Positions 19,985-29,775 of a DNA stretch of 64,000 nt are shown piece after piece. The notes below the pieces were generated by a model, which worked only from the letters and a program-made list of their open reading frames with translations, searched no databases and was not told where the DNA came from. A program made the position numbers and the translations under genes. The DNA is from Paracerasibacillus soli (GTDB lineage: Bacteria; Bacillota; Bacilli; Bacillales; Amphibacillaceae): assembly GCF_034006335.1 (NCBI RefSeq), contig NZ_JAWDIQ010000003.1. The stretch is one strand, 5' to 3'. The first letter of the stretch is position 1. Each line of letters begins with the position of its first letter.

Positions 19985-20802
19985 CTAATTTAAAAGCGAC
20001 ATTACAATCATTAAACTTTCATGATCACAAACAAATCCAACAGTTAAATCTAGATGTGTTAATCGAAGACATGCTACAAAATATTGGTTCGACTGACCCT
20101 GTGTTACGGGATGAATTAATTTATACGACTTTCGGTAACCTAATCTATCATGACTTTTTCACGATAGAACAGCGGACCTATTTATTACAAAAATGTGTGA
20201 CTGACGATTACCTTTTTTATCGCATTGGGGAATCGAAAACAGATTCTGTGTTTACACGTTCTTTTTCAGCCTTAGTGTTGGCATTGCTATTGAATCACGA
20301 TCGGGAGAAATTGGATTTACCTATTGTACAAATAAAGCATGCTATTGCATGTAGTATTAATTATTTAAACGAAGAACAAGATACACGTGGATATGTGGAG
20401 GAAAAGGGCTGGGCACATAGCATTGCACATGGGGCTGATTATTTAGCTGCAGCGATCAATCATCCTGTTTTTGATATGGAAAATGCCAATAACTGTCTTG
20501 ATACGATGATGGCTTGTTTATTTAAAGATGGGCAATATAAAGACGAAGAGGATAATCGGCTACTCTTTGCAGTAGATGCACTCATAAGTAGAAATTTAAA
20601 AGAACAACTAATGATTGATTGGATAATGAGCATGGTGGAAAAGATTCATGATATGCTGGATTCTCAACCTGCACAAACTACAACTTATCATCAAAGATTA
20701 AATGTCACAGCATTTCTAAAATCACTATATTTCCGCCTATCCTATCATGGAGATACATATACTGCCGCAACGAACCTCATACACGAAAAATACTCCTTTT
20801 GA
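19981..20802 (+). CDS. DUF2785 family protein
   Basis: 273 residues, all helical, with the family signature RGYVEEKGWAHSIAHGADYL. Start overlaps the previous stop by 4 bases. Function of DUF2785 is not established. Neighbours suggest co-expression with the acetyltransferase and the deoxyribosyltransferase-like protein. Intact. Confidence 0.8.
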   Translation: MTNLKATLQSLNFHDHKQIQQLNLDVLIEDMLQNIGSTDPVLRDELIYTTFGNLIYHDFFTIEQRTYLLQKCVTDDYLFYRIGESKTDSVFTRSFSALVLALLLNHDREKLDLPIVQIKHAIACSINYLNEEQDTRGYVEEKGWAHSIAHGADYLAAAINHPVFDMENANNCLDTMMACLFKDGQYKDEEDNRLLFAVDALISRNLKEQLMIDWIMSMVEKIHDMLDSQPAQTTTYHQRLNVTAFLKSLYFRLSYHGDTYTAATNLIHEKYSF

Positions 20803-20977
20803 AACATGGGACGGTTCTGCTGTTTCACTCTTTCTTGGCTGAAACACGTGGAATAGGAGACAGGTGGGATGAAACGCAGGGACGGTTCTCCCGTTTCATA
20901 TTTCCTCTGCTATTTTGGTTGATGAAAATGACGCAGAAGAACCGTCCCCATGTTTCACCCATGTTTCACTCATTGAT
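20801..20977. repeat. AGAACCGTCCC/TTTCA dispersed hairpin repeat, copies 1-3
   Basis: Contains GAAACATGGGACGGTTCTGC, GGGACGGTTCTCCCGTTTCA and an inverted AGAACCGTCCCCATGTTTCA. The unit is (A/G)GGGACGGTTCT followed by a short variable part and GTTTCA. Inverted copies can fold back. Non-coding; ORFs through it are artefacts. Confidence 0.8.
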
Positions 20978-21053
20978 TATTCTTCTTGGCGCTGATACAA
21001 TAATTCATTGTGAAATAAAAAACATCTTAGATTAGGCAGAAGGGAATTTTTTT

Positions 21054-22238
21054 ATGCAGTTCTTAATTGGTATACTTGGCTTGTTAGTTTTTCTTGGAAT
21101 AGCTTGGGCTATGTCGAAGGACCGGAAAAACATAAATTTTAGGGCAATTGGTATTATGTTTGGTATGCAAATAGTCCTTACATTTCTTATGTTAAACACG
21201 AATATTGGGTTGAGGGTTCTTAATTCCATTGGAAATGTGTTTACTAAACTTGTTGAGTTTGGCTTAGAGGGAGTTGACTTTGTAGTCGGGGGCTGGATTC
21301 CAGAAGGACAGGCTCCTTTCTTTATTAACGTACTCCTTATCATCGTATTTACTTCGACGATTCTTTCTGTTTTAACACATATCAAAGTCTTACCTTTATT
21401 GATTAAATGGGTAGGGGGAGGGCTTTCTAAAATAACCGGACTTCCAAAAGTTGAATCATTCGTTGCGGTAGGTTCTGTCTTTTTTGGACAGAGTGAAGTA
21501 TTCCTGATGATAAAAAATCAGTTAGCTACCTTAAACAGAAATAGACTATTCATTATATCGACTTCTGCGATGGGTTCTGTATCTGCTTCCATTGTCGGTA
21601 GCTACATCGCCATGATTCCACCAAAGTTTGTGTTCACAGCTATGGTACTCAATATGTTTAGTGCACTTATCATGTCTTCTACGATTTTCCCTGTAAAAGT
21701 GGAGAAAGATGATGAACAAGTAGACATAAAAGGGATTGTACAGACGCGAAATGTGTTTGATGCAATTTCTAATGGTGCTTTAGATGGTGGAAAGATTGCA
21801 CTTATTGTTGCATCCCAATTGATTGCATATGTTGGCTTGATCGCCTTAGTTAATGCTGTACTAAACGGCCTTGCGGGAGTAGATTTACAAACTATTTTAG
21901 GTTATGTATTTGCACCGATTGCCTTCATCATGGGCACACCAATTCATGATATTATGCAAGTAGGGGGATTAATGGGGACGAAATTGGTAACAAACGAATT
22001 TGTTGGGATGCTATCCTTACAAGACATTGCCAATCATCTATCTCCAAAAGGACAAGCAATCATCTCGACATATCTTGTATCATTTAGTAACTTCTCTAGT
22101 ATCGGTATTATTGCTGGATCCGTACAAGCATTAAACGGTCAAAAGGCAAAGGAAATCTCCTCATTCGGATTAAAACTGCTCTTTGTAGCATCATTAGCAT
22201 CCGCCTTTTCAGCAACTATTGTTGGTTTGTTTATATAA
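21054..22238 (+). CDS. nupC: NupC-family concentrative nucleoside transporter
   Basis: Cation-coupled nucleoside importer in the plasma membrane, 394 residues. Hydrophobic throughout, with the family motifs VGSVFFGQSEVFLMIKNQL and, near the C-terminus, SFSNFSSIGIIAG. An A/G-rich ribosome-binding site (AGAAGGGA) precedes the ATG. Monocistronic, flanked on both sides by AGAACCGTCCC repeats. Placement after the nucleoside deoxyribosyltransferase-like gene hints at shared nucleoside metabolism. Intact. Confidence 0.9.
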   Translation: MQFLIGILGLLVFLGIAWAMSKDRKNINFRAIGIMFGMQIVLTFLMLNTNIGLRVLNSIGNVFTKLVEFGLEGVDFVVGGWIPEGQAPFFINVLLIIVFTSTILSVLTHIKVLPLLIKWVGGGLSKITGLPKVESFVAVGSVFFGQSEVFLMIKNQLATLNRNRLFIISTSAMGSVSASIVGSYIAMIPPKFVFTAMVLNMFSALIMSSTIFPVKVEKDDEQVDIKGIVQTRNVFDAISNGALDGGKIALIVASQLIAYVGLIALVNAVLNGLAGVDLQTILGYVFAPIAFIMGTPIHDIMQVGGLMGTKLVTNEFVGMLSLQDIANHLSPKGQAIISTYLVSFSNFSSIGIIAGSVQALNGQKAKEISSFGLKLLFVASLASAFSATIVGLFI

Positions 22239-22291
22239 ATTTAATGAAGCGAGGGGAAGCGCAGAAACAGCTCCTCCGCTTCATTTTAGCA

Positions 22292-22352
22292 AAACAGAGG
22301 GACGGTTCTCATGCTTCATTTTGATGATGCACGAGAACCGTCCCTCTGTTTC
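22292..22352. repeat. AGAACCGTCCC hairpin repeat between nupC and cidB
   Basis: Perfect 19-bp arms AAACAGAGGGACGGTTCTC / GAGAACCGTCCCTCTGTTT around a loop of about 22 bases. It sits between convergent genes, so it may also stop transcription, though it lacks a strong T-run. Confidence 0.85.
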
Positions 22353-22366
22353 ACCTCTGTTTCAAA

Positions 22367-23041
22367 TCACAAATGTGGGATTAATAGTACGCCCCAAATA
22401 AGTGTAATGAATGCTGCGAAGATCATTGCTAATGAGGAGAAGGTTGCTTCTTGTTTACCATATTCCATTGCTTTGTTCGTGCCGACTCCGTGTGCGCCCA
22501 TTCCGAGTGCAAGTCCTTTGGCAATAGGCGTTTTAATGGAAAGCCATCTAAGTACACTTGGTCCTACGACACCACCAACAACCCCTGTTATGATAACAAA
22601 GACTGTCGTCAATGTTGGTAACCCGCCAATTTCCTTTGACACTTCTATCGCGATTGGAGTTGTAATTGACCTTGGCAAAATAGAAGTAACAAAATCATAA
22701 TTTAAATGAATCAACTTGGATAATGCTAATGTTGAAAAAATCGCCACTAGTGTTCCCGTCGTGATGCTAATCAAAATTATCCCCATATTTTTTCTTACAA
22801 CGGCCATATTTTTATAAATGGGGACAGCAAAGGCAACAGTAGCAGGCCCTAACATATGGGATAGCCATTTTGAATCTTGTAAATACTGATCTGCTGAAAC
22901 ATGCATCAATAAAATCAATACAATTAACAAAATAGGCGAGAGTAATAATGGATGAAATAACGGAAATGTTACTTTCTTATACACCTTTTTCGATGCAACA
23001 TAGATAAGATAAGTAACGATTGTAAACACAATTACCATCAT
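22367..23041 (-). CDS. cidB: CidB/LrgB-family membrane protein
   Basis: Integral membrane partner of the holin-like CidA/LrgA protein, with roles in murein hydrolase control, overflow metabolism and programmed lysis. 224 residues with many hydrophobic helices. The LrgB signature is seen in SILPRSITTPIAIEVSKEIGG and the tail GMGAHGVGTNKAMEYG. ATG overlaps the cidA stop region, so the genes are coupled. Intact. Confidence 0.9.
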   Translation of the reverse strand: MMVIVFTIVTYLIYVASKKVYKKVTFPLFHPLLLSPILLIVLILLMHVSADQYLQDSKWLSHMLGPATVAFAVPIYKNMAVVRKNMGIILISITTGTLVAIFSTLALSKLIHLNYDFVTSILPRSITTPIAIEVSKEIGGLPTLTTVFVIITGVVGGVVGPSVLRWLSIKTPIAKGLALGMGAHGVGTNKAMEYGKQEATFSSLAMIFAAFITLIWGVLLIPHL

Positions 23042-23410
23042 TTAAGATCGACTCCCTTTTCTAGCAGCTATCTTATCTGCAGTTAGGCCAGTTAATCCCA
23101 TTACGATAATGGTACTAATTGTAATGAGTAAAACAATTTCCAGTCCCTGCATACTCATGATTTGTTGGTAATTCACAATTCCTACAGCCGACGGAACAAA
23201 GAATAGCAATAGCTCTGCCATTAACCAACTGGCTCCCTGCTCCACCCACTCAATTTTAACAATTCGAAAGCTTAGGGCTAGAAATAATAACAGCAATCCA
23301 AACATCGATCCTGGGATTGGTAATGATAAAACATGCTTTAACGCCATGCCTAAAAAGAGAAAAACATGCAAAAATAAAACTTGTATAATAATGATTCCTA
23401 GCTTTTTCAC
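23042..23410 (-). CDS. cidA: CidA/LrgA-family holin-like protein
   Basis: Small membrane protein of 122 residues starting with GTG, four predicted helices. LPIPGSMFGLLLLFLALSF and ELLLFFVPSAVGIVNY are typical LrgA motifs. It forms an operon with cidB. The LysR-type regulator gene lies 117 bases upstream on the same strand. Intact. Confidence 0.9.
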   Translation of the reverse strand: MKKLGIIIIQVLFLHVFLFLGMALKHVLSLPIPGSMFGLLLLFLALSFRIVKIEWVEQGASWLMAELLLFFVPSAVGIVNYQQIMSMQGLEIVLLITISTIIVMGLTGLTADKIAARKGSRS

Positions 23411-23526
23411 CTAAAAGACTTCCTTCTTCATAACTGATTTTTATAAAATATATGTCTAAGAATCATATTACGGCATTTTCCACCATTCGTAAAATACATA
23501 TCTGGAATGGTTTTCATAACTTTTCG

Positions 23527-24408
23527 TTATAATGGGTCTTTCAAAATAAAATCAATGAAGGCTCTACCTGCATTTGAAATATAACGGCCCTTTTTAGTGA
23601 TCACAGCCAGTCTCCACATAATCGTCGGTTTCAATCTAATAATATTCGTATCCTTTGTAAATAGTCGGTTACAGATCGACCGTGGCAAAATCGATAATCC
23701 TAAATTTGCAGCAACCATTTCAGACATCAAATCCCACTGGGAACTTTTAAATAATATATTAGGCTCAAATCCAGCTGTAATAAAAAAGTGGTTGCGAATA
23801 ATTTGGTTCAACGCAAATTCTTCATGGTAAAAAATAAATACCTCGTCCTTTAAATCCTTTATATCTACTTCTTTACGTGAAGCCAAAGGATGATCTTGAT
23901 GAACAAGTAGCATCATTTCTTCCTCAACAATTGGATATGTGTGAAATATTTCCTCATCAACAGGCAATACCGCTACACCAAGTTCAAATTCTTCCTCTTC
24001 CACACTCTTTACGATCCGCGCACCGCCATACTCCGTAATATCTAGTTTAATATTAGGATAAGCTTTGTGAAACTTTGCCATTACACGTGGGAAAAATAAA
24101 CTCCCAATAAAAGGTGGCAATCCAATATTAAGTTGGCCAATAGATAGATTAGTCAAATCACTCAACGTCAATTTCATTTCATCAATTAATCCTGTCATTT
24201 TTCGAGCATACTCTAATACTACATTGCCCGCATCTGTTAAATGGCTTGTCTTATTTGTTCGTATGAGCAATGTGGTACCTAACTCCTCCTCCAAAGCCAT
24301 AATAGACTTACTCAACGCAGGCTGCGAGATATGCAATTGTTCCGCTGCCTTTGTAATACTTTTATGCTGTGCTACTTCCACAAAATATAGTAATTGCCTG
24401 AATTCCAA
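23527..24408 (-). CDS. cidR: LysR-family regulator of the cid operon
   Basis: Transcription factor with an N-terminal winged helix (MEFRQLLYFVEVAQHKSITKAA, then LHISQPALSKSI) and a C-terminal effector-binding domain; 293 residues. Start is TTG, placed 8 bases after AGGAGG. The order cidR-cidA-cidB on one strand matches ywbI-ywbH-ywbG of B. subtilis. CidR homologues sense acetate-linked metabolism. Effector here inferred from homology only. Confidence 0.85.
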   Translation of the reverse strand: MEFRQLLYFVEVAQHKSITKAAEQLHISQPALSKSIMALEEELGTTLLIRTNKTSHLTDAGNVVLEYARKMTGLIDEMKLTLSDLTNLSIGQLNIGLPPFIGSLFFPRVMAKFHKAYPNIKLDITEYGGARIVKSVEEEEFELGVAVLPVDEEIFHTYPIVEEEMMLLVHQDHPLASRKEVDIKDLKDEVFIFYHEEFALNQIIRNHFFITAGFEPNILFKSSQWDLMSEMVAANLGLSILPRSICNRLFTKDTNIIRLKPTIMWRLAVITKKGRYISNAGRAFIDFILKDPL

Positions 24409-24517
24409 TGAAGTGACCTCCTCTATTCGTTTATCTCCATATCATTATCTCTATATTACATGATTCCCTTATTGTTTTAAAATCCAGGCAAAACTCCCGT
24501 TAAAAATTTAAATTAAT

Positions 24518-24550
24518 AAAACCCATCCTCATGTTTTGAGAATGGGTTTT
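24518..24550 (-). terminator. Terminator downstream of the three-repeat secreted protein
   Basis: Stem AAAACCCATTCTC / GAGGATGGGTTTT on the minus strand, followed by an AT-rich stretch. Confidence 0.7.
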
Positions 24551-24648
24551 GACTCAGGGATTATTTTTTTGAAAAAGTTAGTTTACTGCTTTTAGTTTGT
24601 TCAAAAGATGGATCTTCAGAACCGTATAGACCTCTTTGAACTTTCCTC

Positions 24649-25716
24649 TTATAAGCTTCCGTTAAAGACTAATCCTCCTTTTAAATTGATGATTTTTTGG
24701 ATACTTTGTCTTTTTACAAAAATACTTTTATATTGTGCGCGACCTTTTTTATCTTTTAAAACAATGACGTGTTTATTTGCATTGTCTTCTACTACTTTTA
24801 CTTGATACTTAGCTACATTCACATGTTTTTTTAAGTTTTGATACTCAGGTAATTTACTAATATTTGTTGCTGTAGTTTGTTTTTGTGATTTTTTTGTTAC
24901 TTTCTCACTTTTCGCCTTTTGGGTTACTTTTTGTTGTGTTGTTTTTGTAGTTGCCTTTTTTGACACTTGTGTTTTTGTATTTGCTTTTACTTTAATTGTA
25001 CCTTTAGATGTCAAAGTACCTTTATATACCAAGCCCCCTTTAACGTTCACAATTTTATGTATACCTTGTCTTTTTACAAAAATGCTCTTATATTGTACAT
25101 GGCCTTTTTTATCTTTTAATACAATGATGCGTTTATTTGCATTGTCTTCTACTACCTTTGCTTGATACTTAGCTACATTTACATGTTTTTTAATGTTTTG
25201 ATACTCAGTGAATTTGCTAATATTTGTTGTTGTAGTTTGCTTCTGTGATTTCTTTGTTACTTTCTCACTTTTCGCCTTTTGGGTTACTTTTTGTTGTGTC
25301 GTATTTGTAGTTGCCTTTTTTGACACGTTTGTTTTCTTTTCATTTTTTACAGTTGCTTTTGCTTTACCATTGGAAGTTAAAGTTCCATTAAATACTAAAC
25401 CACCTTTGTAGTCGATGATTTTTTGGATGCTTTGTCTTTTTACAAAAATACTTTTAAATTGATCATGGCCATTTTTATCTTTTAATACAATCACACGGTT
25501 GCCTACATTATTTTCCACAACCTTTGCTTTATATTTTGTAACGTCCACATAGTTTGTTAAATTATTCCACTCAGGTAAGGTAGTTACATCCTGCTCCGTT
25601 TGTGAAAGTGTCATAACTGGTGTGTAATGCCCCTGGTTATGATGTACTGTGCTAACACCTGTAAATCCTCCTGCTAATAATAATGCACTTGCTGCTGATA
25701 AAATAACTGTCTTCAT
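24649..25716 (-). CDS. Secreted protein with three copies of an unrecognised ~65-residue domain
   Basis: 355 residues with an N-terminal hydrophobic signal (MKTVILSAASALLLAGGFTG). Three near-identical units follow at about residues 45-112, 170-237 and 290-355. Each runs LPEYxNLKKHVDVxKY, VVEDNxxKRxIVLKDKxG, QYKSIFVKRQ, and KGGLVFNG. The linkers are rich in Thr, Lys and Gln (KKATTKTTQQKVTQKAKSEK). The linkers repeat too, so the gene grew by internal duplication. No known domain is recognised. Two paralogues with two and one units lie within 6 kb. Likely an exported cell-surface or wall-associated protein; function unknown. Confidence 0.75.
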   Translation of the reverse strand: MKTVILSAASALLLAGGFTGVSTVHHNQGHYTPVMTLSQTEQDVTTLPEWNNLTNYVDVTKYKAKVVENNVGNRVIVLKDKNGHDQFKSIFVKRQSIQKIIDYKGGLVFNGTLTSNGKAKATVKNEKKTNVSKKATTNTTQQKVTQKAKSEKVTKKSQKQTTTTNISKFTEYQNIKKHVNVAKYQAKVVEDNANKRIIVLKDKKGHVQYKSIFVKRQGIHKIVNVKGGLVYKGTLTSKGTIKVKANTKTQVSKKATTKTTQQKVTQKAKSEKVTKKSQKQTTATNISKLPEYQNLKKHVNVAKYQVKVVEDNANKHVIVLKDKKGRAQYKSIFVKRQSIQKIINLKGGLVFNGSL

Positions 25717-25808
25717 GTTTGTCCATCTCCTCTTGTTTGATTAACTACATCATAAAACAACTTTTTTAAAATACACTGTGAAAGAAATGAGAAATCCATG
25801 AGAATTTG

Positions 25809-25834
25809 ACACATGGGGACGGTTCTTCTGTTTC
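25809..25834. repeat. AGAACCGTCCC repeat, single unit
   Basis: ACATGGGGACGGTTCTTCTG followed by TTTCA. One unpaired copy upstream of the three-repeat protein gene. Confidence 0.7.
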
Positions 25835-25887
25835 ATCTTCATCACAAACTACCAAGGGGGTAAGTTACGATTCCTATCTTATCCATT

Positions 25888-25940
25888 AAAAAGCCCATCC
25901 TGCCAAGGTACTGGTGCTGTACCACGGCAGGATGGGTTTT
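25888..25940 (-). terminator. Terminator of the two-repeat secreted protein
   Basis: Strong stem AAACCCATCCTGCC / GGCAGGATGGGCTTTTT with inner complementarity GGTAC. Confidence 0.9.
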
Positions 25941-25962
25941 GGATCCAAACTTTGAAATTTAT

Positions 25963-26642
25963 TTACAGGCTTCCGTTAAAAATTAAACCGCCTTTATAAT
26001 CAATGATCTTTTGTATGTTTTGTTTTTTTACAAATATACTTTTGTACTGTTCATGACCGTTTTCATCTTTTAAAACCATTACACGTTTATTTGCATTATC
26101 TTCTACCACTGTGATTTTTAATCCCGCAATATCTACGTTTTTAGTTAAGTTCTTATACTCCGGTAATGTGCTTACATCAGAATCGTCCGCCGTGGTTGAT
26201 TGGCTTTGTGCATCACTTTCTGTTGCATCATCTGTAACTTTCTCAGATGAAATTTTTCCGCTATATATAAGTCCACCGTTTAAATCAATGATTTTTAAGT
26301 GATTTTGTCTTTTTACAAAAATGCTTTTAAATTGAGCTTGGCCATTCTCATCTTCCATCACAATAATCCGCTTGTTATCATGATCCTCGACAACCTTTAC
26401 TACAAAATTGTCGACATCTACATATGTACGAAGGTCATTCCATTCAGGAGCTTTTCTAGTTCACTCTCTTGACTACTTTCTTGAACATCATTATTTACTG
26501 GTTCTTGTTTCTGAACTTCTCCTTCTTTATTCGAAACGTTTAGGTCTTCCTGTTCATCTTGATGATGCTGCAGTGCGCTTACTCCAATCGCACCACCTAC
26601 TATAACAAGTACACTCGCTACTGTAATAATAATTGTTCTCAT
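25963..26642 (-). CDS. Secreted two-unit paralogue of the unrecognised repeat domain, one frameshift
   Basis: Start at 26642 (MRTIIITVASVLVIVGGAIG, signal or anchor helix) behind GAGGAG. An acidic, Gln/Glu-rich spacer follows, then two copies of the domain. The first is PEWNDLRTYVDVDNF...FKSIFVKRQNHLKIIDLNGG, the second LPEYKNLTKNVDIAGL...YKSIFVKKQNIQKIIDYKGG. The frame breaks near 26445, just before the first unit (ELEKLLNGM in one frame, APEWNDLRTY in the other). Restored length is about 226 residues. Same orientation as the three-unit paralogue, each with its own terminator, so they are separately transcribed. Confidence 0.7.
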
Positions 26643-26759
26643 GTTGGTTAATCTCCTCTGTCTTTTGTAATTAATTCCATCATAAGATAGCACCATTAAA
26701 ACAGTCTGAGAATAAAATGAGAATTTGATGAGAAAAGGAAAAATGAACTATAAAACCAT

Positions 26760-26903
26760 GATGAAACAGGGTGCCGTCTCCATGTTCCCCCCTTGTTTCA
26801 CTCACAAAGTGAAACATCAGAACCGTCCCCATGTATCAAGCACGAGAATCACCCTCCTGTTTCAGCTGCAAAGTGAAACAGGAGAACCGTCCCCATGTTT
26901 CAT
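26760..26903. repeat. AGAACCGTCCC hairpin repeats, tandem cluster
   Basis: Several units: GAAACATCAGAACCGTCCCC, then GTGAAACAGGAGAACCGTCC, plus degenerate copies. GTTTCA(C) and GTGAAAC form local stems. The last unit overlaps the end of the dacB coding region. Confidence 0.75.
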
Positions 26904-28499
26904 TCGGCTAGGATTTTGACTATGGTGTCGATGTAGTCTGTGATGTGGCCGTCGATATAATTGTTGATCATGATGGAGAAGATGAGGTTCTTTCCGTTTT
27001 TGGTTGTCATATATCCAGATAACGTATTTACGCCTGTTAATGAGCCTGTTTTTGCTTTCACTTTTCCTTTTGTTAGGTCATCTGTTAAGCGATAACTTAA
27101 TGTTCCCCCTACTAATCGCTCATGTTCACCTGCAACGGGCTGTGAGGCTTCATATGCTGGAAACCACACTTTACTTTGTACATTGTATAATAATGCTGTC
27201 AGTTCGTTTGGTTGAACAATATCTTTATGTGACATGCCCGATCCGTCCCGTAATAGGAAACGCCCTTTATCCATTCCTAAACCTTTCAGTTGGTCTGCCA
27301 TCACTTCCAAGCCCTTATCCCAACTTCCTTCTCCTTTAGCAAATCTCCCCATTTCCTTTACAAGCATCTCCGCATGTCCGTTATTACTCAGCTTCATAAA
27401 AGGAATCAGTATTTTTTCCAATGGCATAGATTCATGTGTTACAAGCACTGTCGCATCCTTTGGTGTTTTCTTACGTTTCACTTCCGAAGATATCTTGATA
27501 CCGTGTTCCGTTAATGATGCTTGCAACATATACAAAGTAAAATCTGTTGGTTCCCAAAACCGCACGCCATACTTCTTTAGAAGAACCACTTGGAATGGCC
27601 CCGTCTATTATTAAATTATTTGTGCCATGTTCACGTTCTATCGTTACTTGATTTAATTCGCCTTTCCGTACAGTTTTTGCATGATTGATGACTTTTACAT
27701 AATCATTTTTTGGTTGAATTTCTATATGAGGTGCTTGACCTACCTTTTCATTGGCCTTCACTGTCACAATAATCGAGCCTGTGTCATAATCATCATTCGG
27801 TGACATCGTCAACGCCGATACAGCTGCACCTGTATAATTAAATTCATCCGACCAGTTTAAATCCTGTGAATATCGCTCATCATCATACCACGTATCATCA
27901 CCAATGAGATGACCAGTTACTTTTTGAATCCCTTTTTCGTGTAATTGTTTTGCAAACGTATCAAGATTCTCCTTTAATAAGGTTGGATCACCTTTTCCCT
28001 TTATGTATAAATTTCCTTCCAATACGTTTCCATCTATTTTTCCGTCCGTTAAAATTTCCGTTTCAAATGTATAATCTCCACCCAATGTTTCAAGCGCAGC
28101 AGCACCAGTAAGCAACTTCATATTGGAAGCTGGTTGAAAATTTGTATCTCCATGATGTGAGTAAATTAATGTCCCATCTTTTGCATCACGTACACTTACA
28201 CCAACACTGGCACCTTGTAAAGGACCGGAAGCGATAACCTCCTTTAATTTGCGATCGAGTTCCTGATCATTTTTCAGTTTTGCCGTTGTTGGCGTTGCAG
28301 TGGCAAGTGGTGTGGTAGTCTTTTCAACCATTTGCTGCATATCCTTTTCTGAAATAAACTTTTCTTGTTTCGTTGAAAAAATAGACCGCGTTGCAGTAGC
28401 GTCTGCAGCACCTTTTTTACCTACCGTAGCTTGAAATAAAAAAATACTGAGTCCAGCAAAAATCATCACACTACATATAATAGCCAATTTCCTTTTCAT
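26900..28499 (-). CDS. dacB: D-alanyl-D-alanine carboxypeptidase/endopeptidase (PBP4-type), one frameshift
   Basis: Class C penicillin-binding protein that trims peptidoglycan cross-links outside the membrane. An N-terminal signal helix (LAIICSVMIFAGLSIFLF) is present. The catalytic SxxK reads PASNMKLLTGAAAL, the SxN-type motif lies in LSNNGHAEML, and the KTG motif in KAKTGSLTGVNTLSGY. The frame breaks near 27577, where a run of four T's shifts VWRAVLGTNRF to VWEPTDFTLYM. Removing one T gives about 530 codons, normal for PBP4. Transcribed alone. Confidence 0.9.
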
Positions 28500-28619
28500 G
28501 AAGCTTCACACACACCTTTTTGTAACATATATTATTTGCTTTCATTATACAGTTTTATGGAGTTGTTCAAAAGGGTCATTTAAAATATGACGGGGCTTTC
28601 TTAAGAATTTTATACAAAA

Positions 28620-28656
28620 TAAAAAGAACAGACCCTGATTAATCAAGATCTGTTCC
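28620..28656 (-). terminator. Terminator of the ykaA-pit operon
   Basis: Stem GAACAGA...TCTGTTC with inner TGATTAATCA, followed by TTTTTA on the minus strand. Confidence 0.8.
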
Positions 28657-28762
28657 ATAAAGGGGAAGATTAATAGTCATAGTATGACCTGGATAATCTT
28701 TTTTTATACATTTATTTTAAATTCATGTTCCTATTTTGCTAAATGGTAAATCAAGAAGTAGA

Positions 28763-29761
28763 TTATAAAAATAAGTTTAGCAATAAATAAAACAATCCTC
28801 CAAGTGTAGCGGAAATCGGTAATGTTATCACCCAAGTAACAACCATCCGCTTCGCTACTCCCCAGTTTACACCTTTCACTCGGTGAGAGGAACCAACACC
28901 TAAAATGGCGGAAGAAATAACATGTGTTGTACTAACAGGTAAATGAAATAACGTTGCGCCGAAAATAACTGTTGCTCCAGTTAAATCTGCTGCTACACCA
29001 TTAACTGGGCGGATTTTCATTATTTTTCCGCCTACCGTTTTGATAATTCTCCAACCACCAATCGATGTTCCTAAAGCCATGGCGGTGGCACAAGCGATTT
29101 GTACCCAAAACGGCACGTCATCCGTTGCGTGGAAGCCTCCAACAATTAATGCCATCGTAATAATCCCCATTGATTTTTGTGCATCGTTTGTACCATGGGA
29201 ATAAGATTGAACAGCGGCAGTTAACACTTGAACCATTCGAAAACGTTTATTTGTTTTTGCTAAATTACTATTTTTAAATATCATTTTTATGATGGAATAA
29301 ATAATATAACCGGCAATGAAGGCAATAACTGGTGAAAGAAATAGACCTTCTAATATGGAGATAAATCCTTTATATTGAACAGCGCCAAACCCAGCAGAAA
29401 CGATGACTCCACCAGTAATGGCTCCAATAATAGCATGTGAAGAACTACTTGGTATTCCAAAATACCATGTAATCAAATTCCAAGCAATTGCAGCAAGTAG
29501 GGCTGCTAAAATAACAGTTGTTCCATTGTTTAAATCAAATGGATTAACAATTCCACTTGTAATTGTTTTGGCAACACCTGTAAAAGTTATCGCTCCTAGA
29601 AAGTTCATAACAGCAGCAAGCATAATTGCTCTTCTAGGTGTTAGCGCCTTTGTTGAGACAGACGTTGCAATGGCATTTGCGGTATCATGGAATCCATTTA
29701 TAAAATCAAAAATGAGTGCTGCTACAACGATTAATATGACAATGACGAGTAAACTATCCAT
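28763..29761 (-). CDS. pit: Low-affinity inorganic phosphate transporter (Pit family)
   Basis: Proton-coupled phosphate permease, 332 residues, with many hydrophobic helices. Both halves carry the Pit duplication signature: GFHDTANAIATSVSTKAL near the N-terminus and GTNDAQKSMGIITMAL in the middle. Expressed with the DUF47 gene 14 bases upstream. Intact. Confidence 0.93.
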   Translation of the reverse strand: MDSLLVIVILIVVAALIFDFINGFHDTANAIATSVSTKALTPRRAIMLAAVMNFLGAITFTGVAKTITSGIVNPFDLNNGTTVILAALLAAIAWNLITWYFGIPSSSSHAIIGAITGGVIVSAGFGAVQYKGFISILEGLFLSPVIAFIAGYIIYSIIKMIFKNSNLAKTNKRFRMVQVLTAAVQSYSHGTNDAQKSMGIITMALIVGGFHATDDVPFWVQIACATAMALGTSIGGWRIIKTVGGKIMKIRPVNGVAADLTGATVIFGATLFHLPVSTTHVISSAILGVGSSHRVKGVNWGVAKRMVVTWVITLPISATLGGLFYLLLNLFL

Positions 29762-29775
29762 AAATTATCCCTTCG

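Noticed and set aside
20801..26903. GGGACGGTTCT repeats as a CRISPR array
   Set aside because: Units are irregularly spaced, occur in both orientations and lie in four separate gaps; no cas genes are present.
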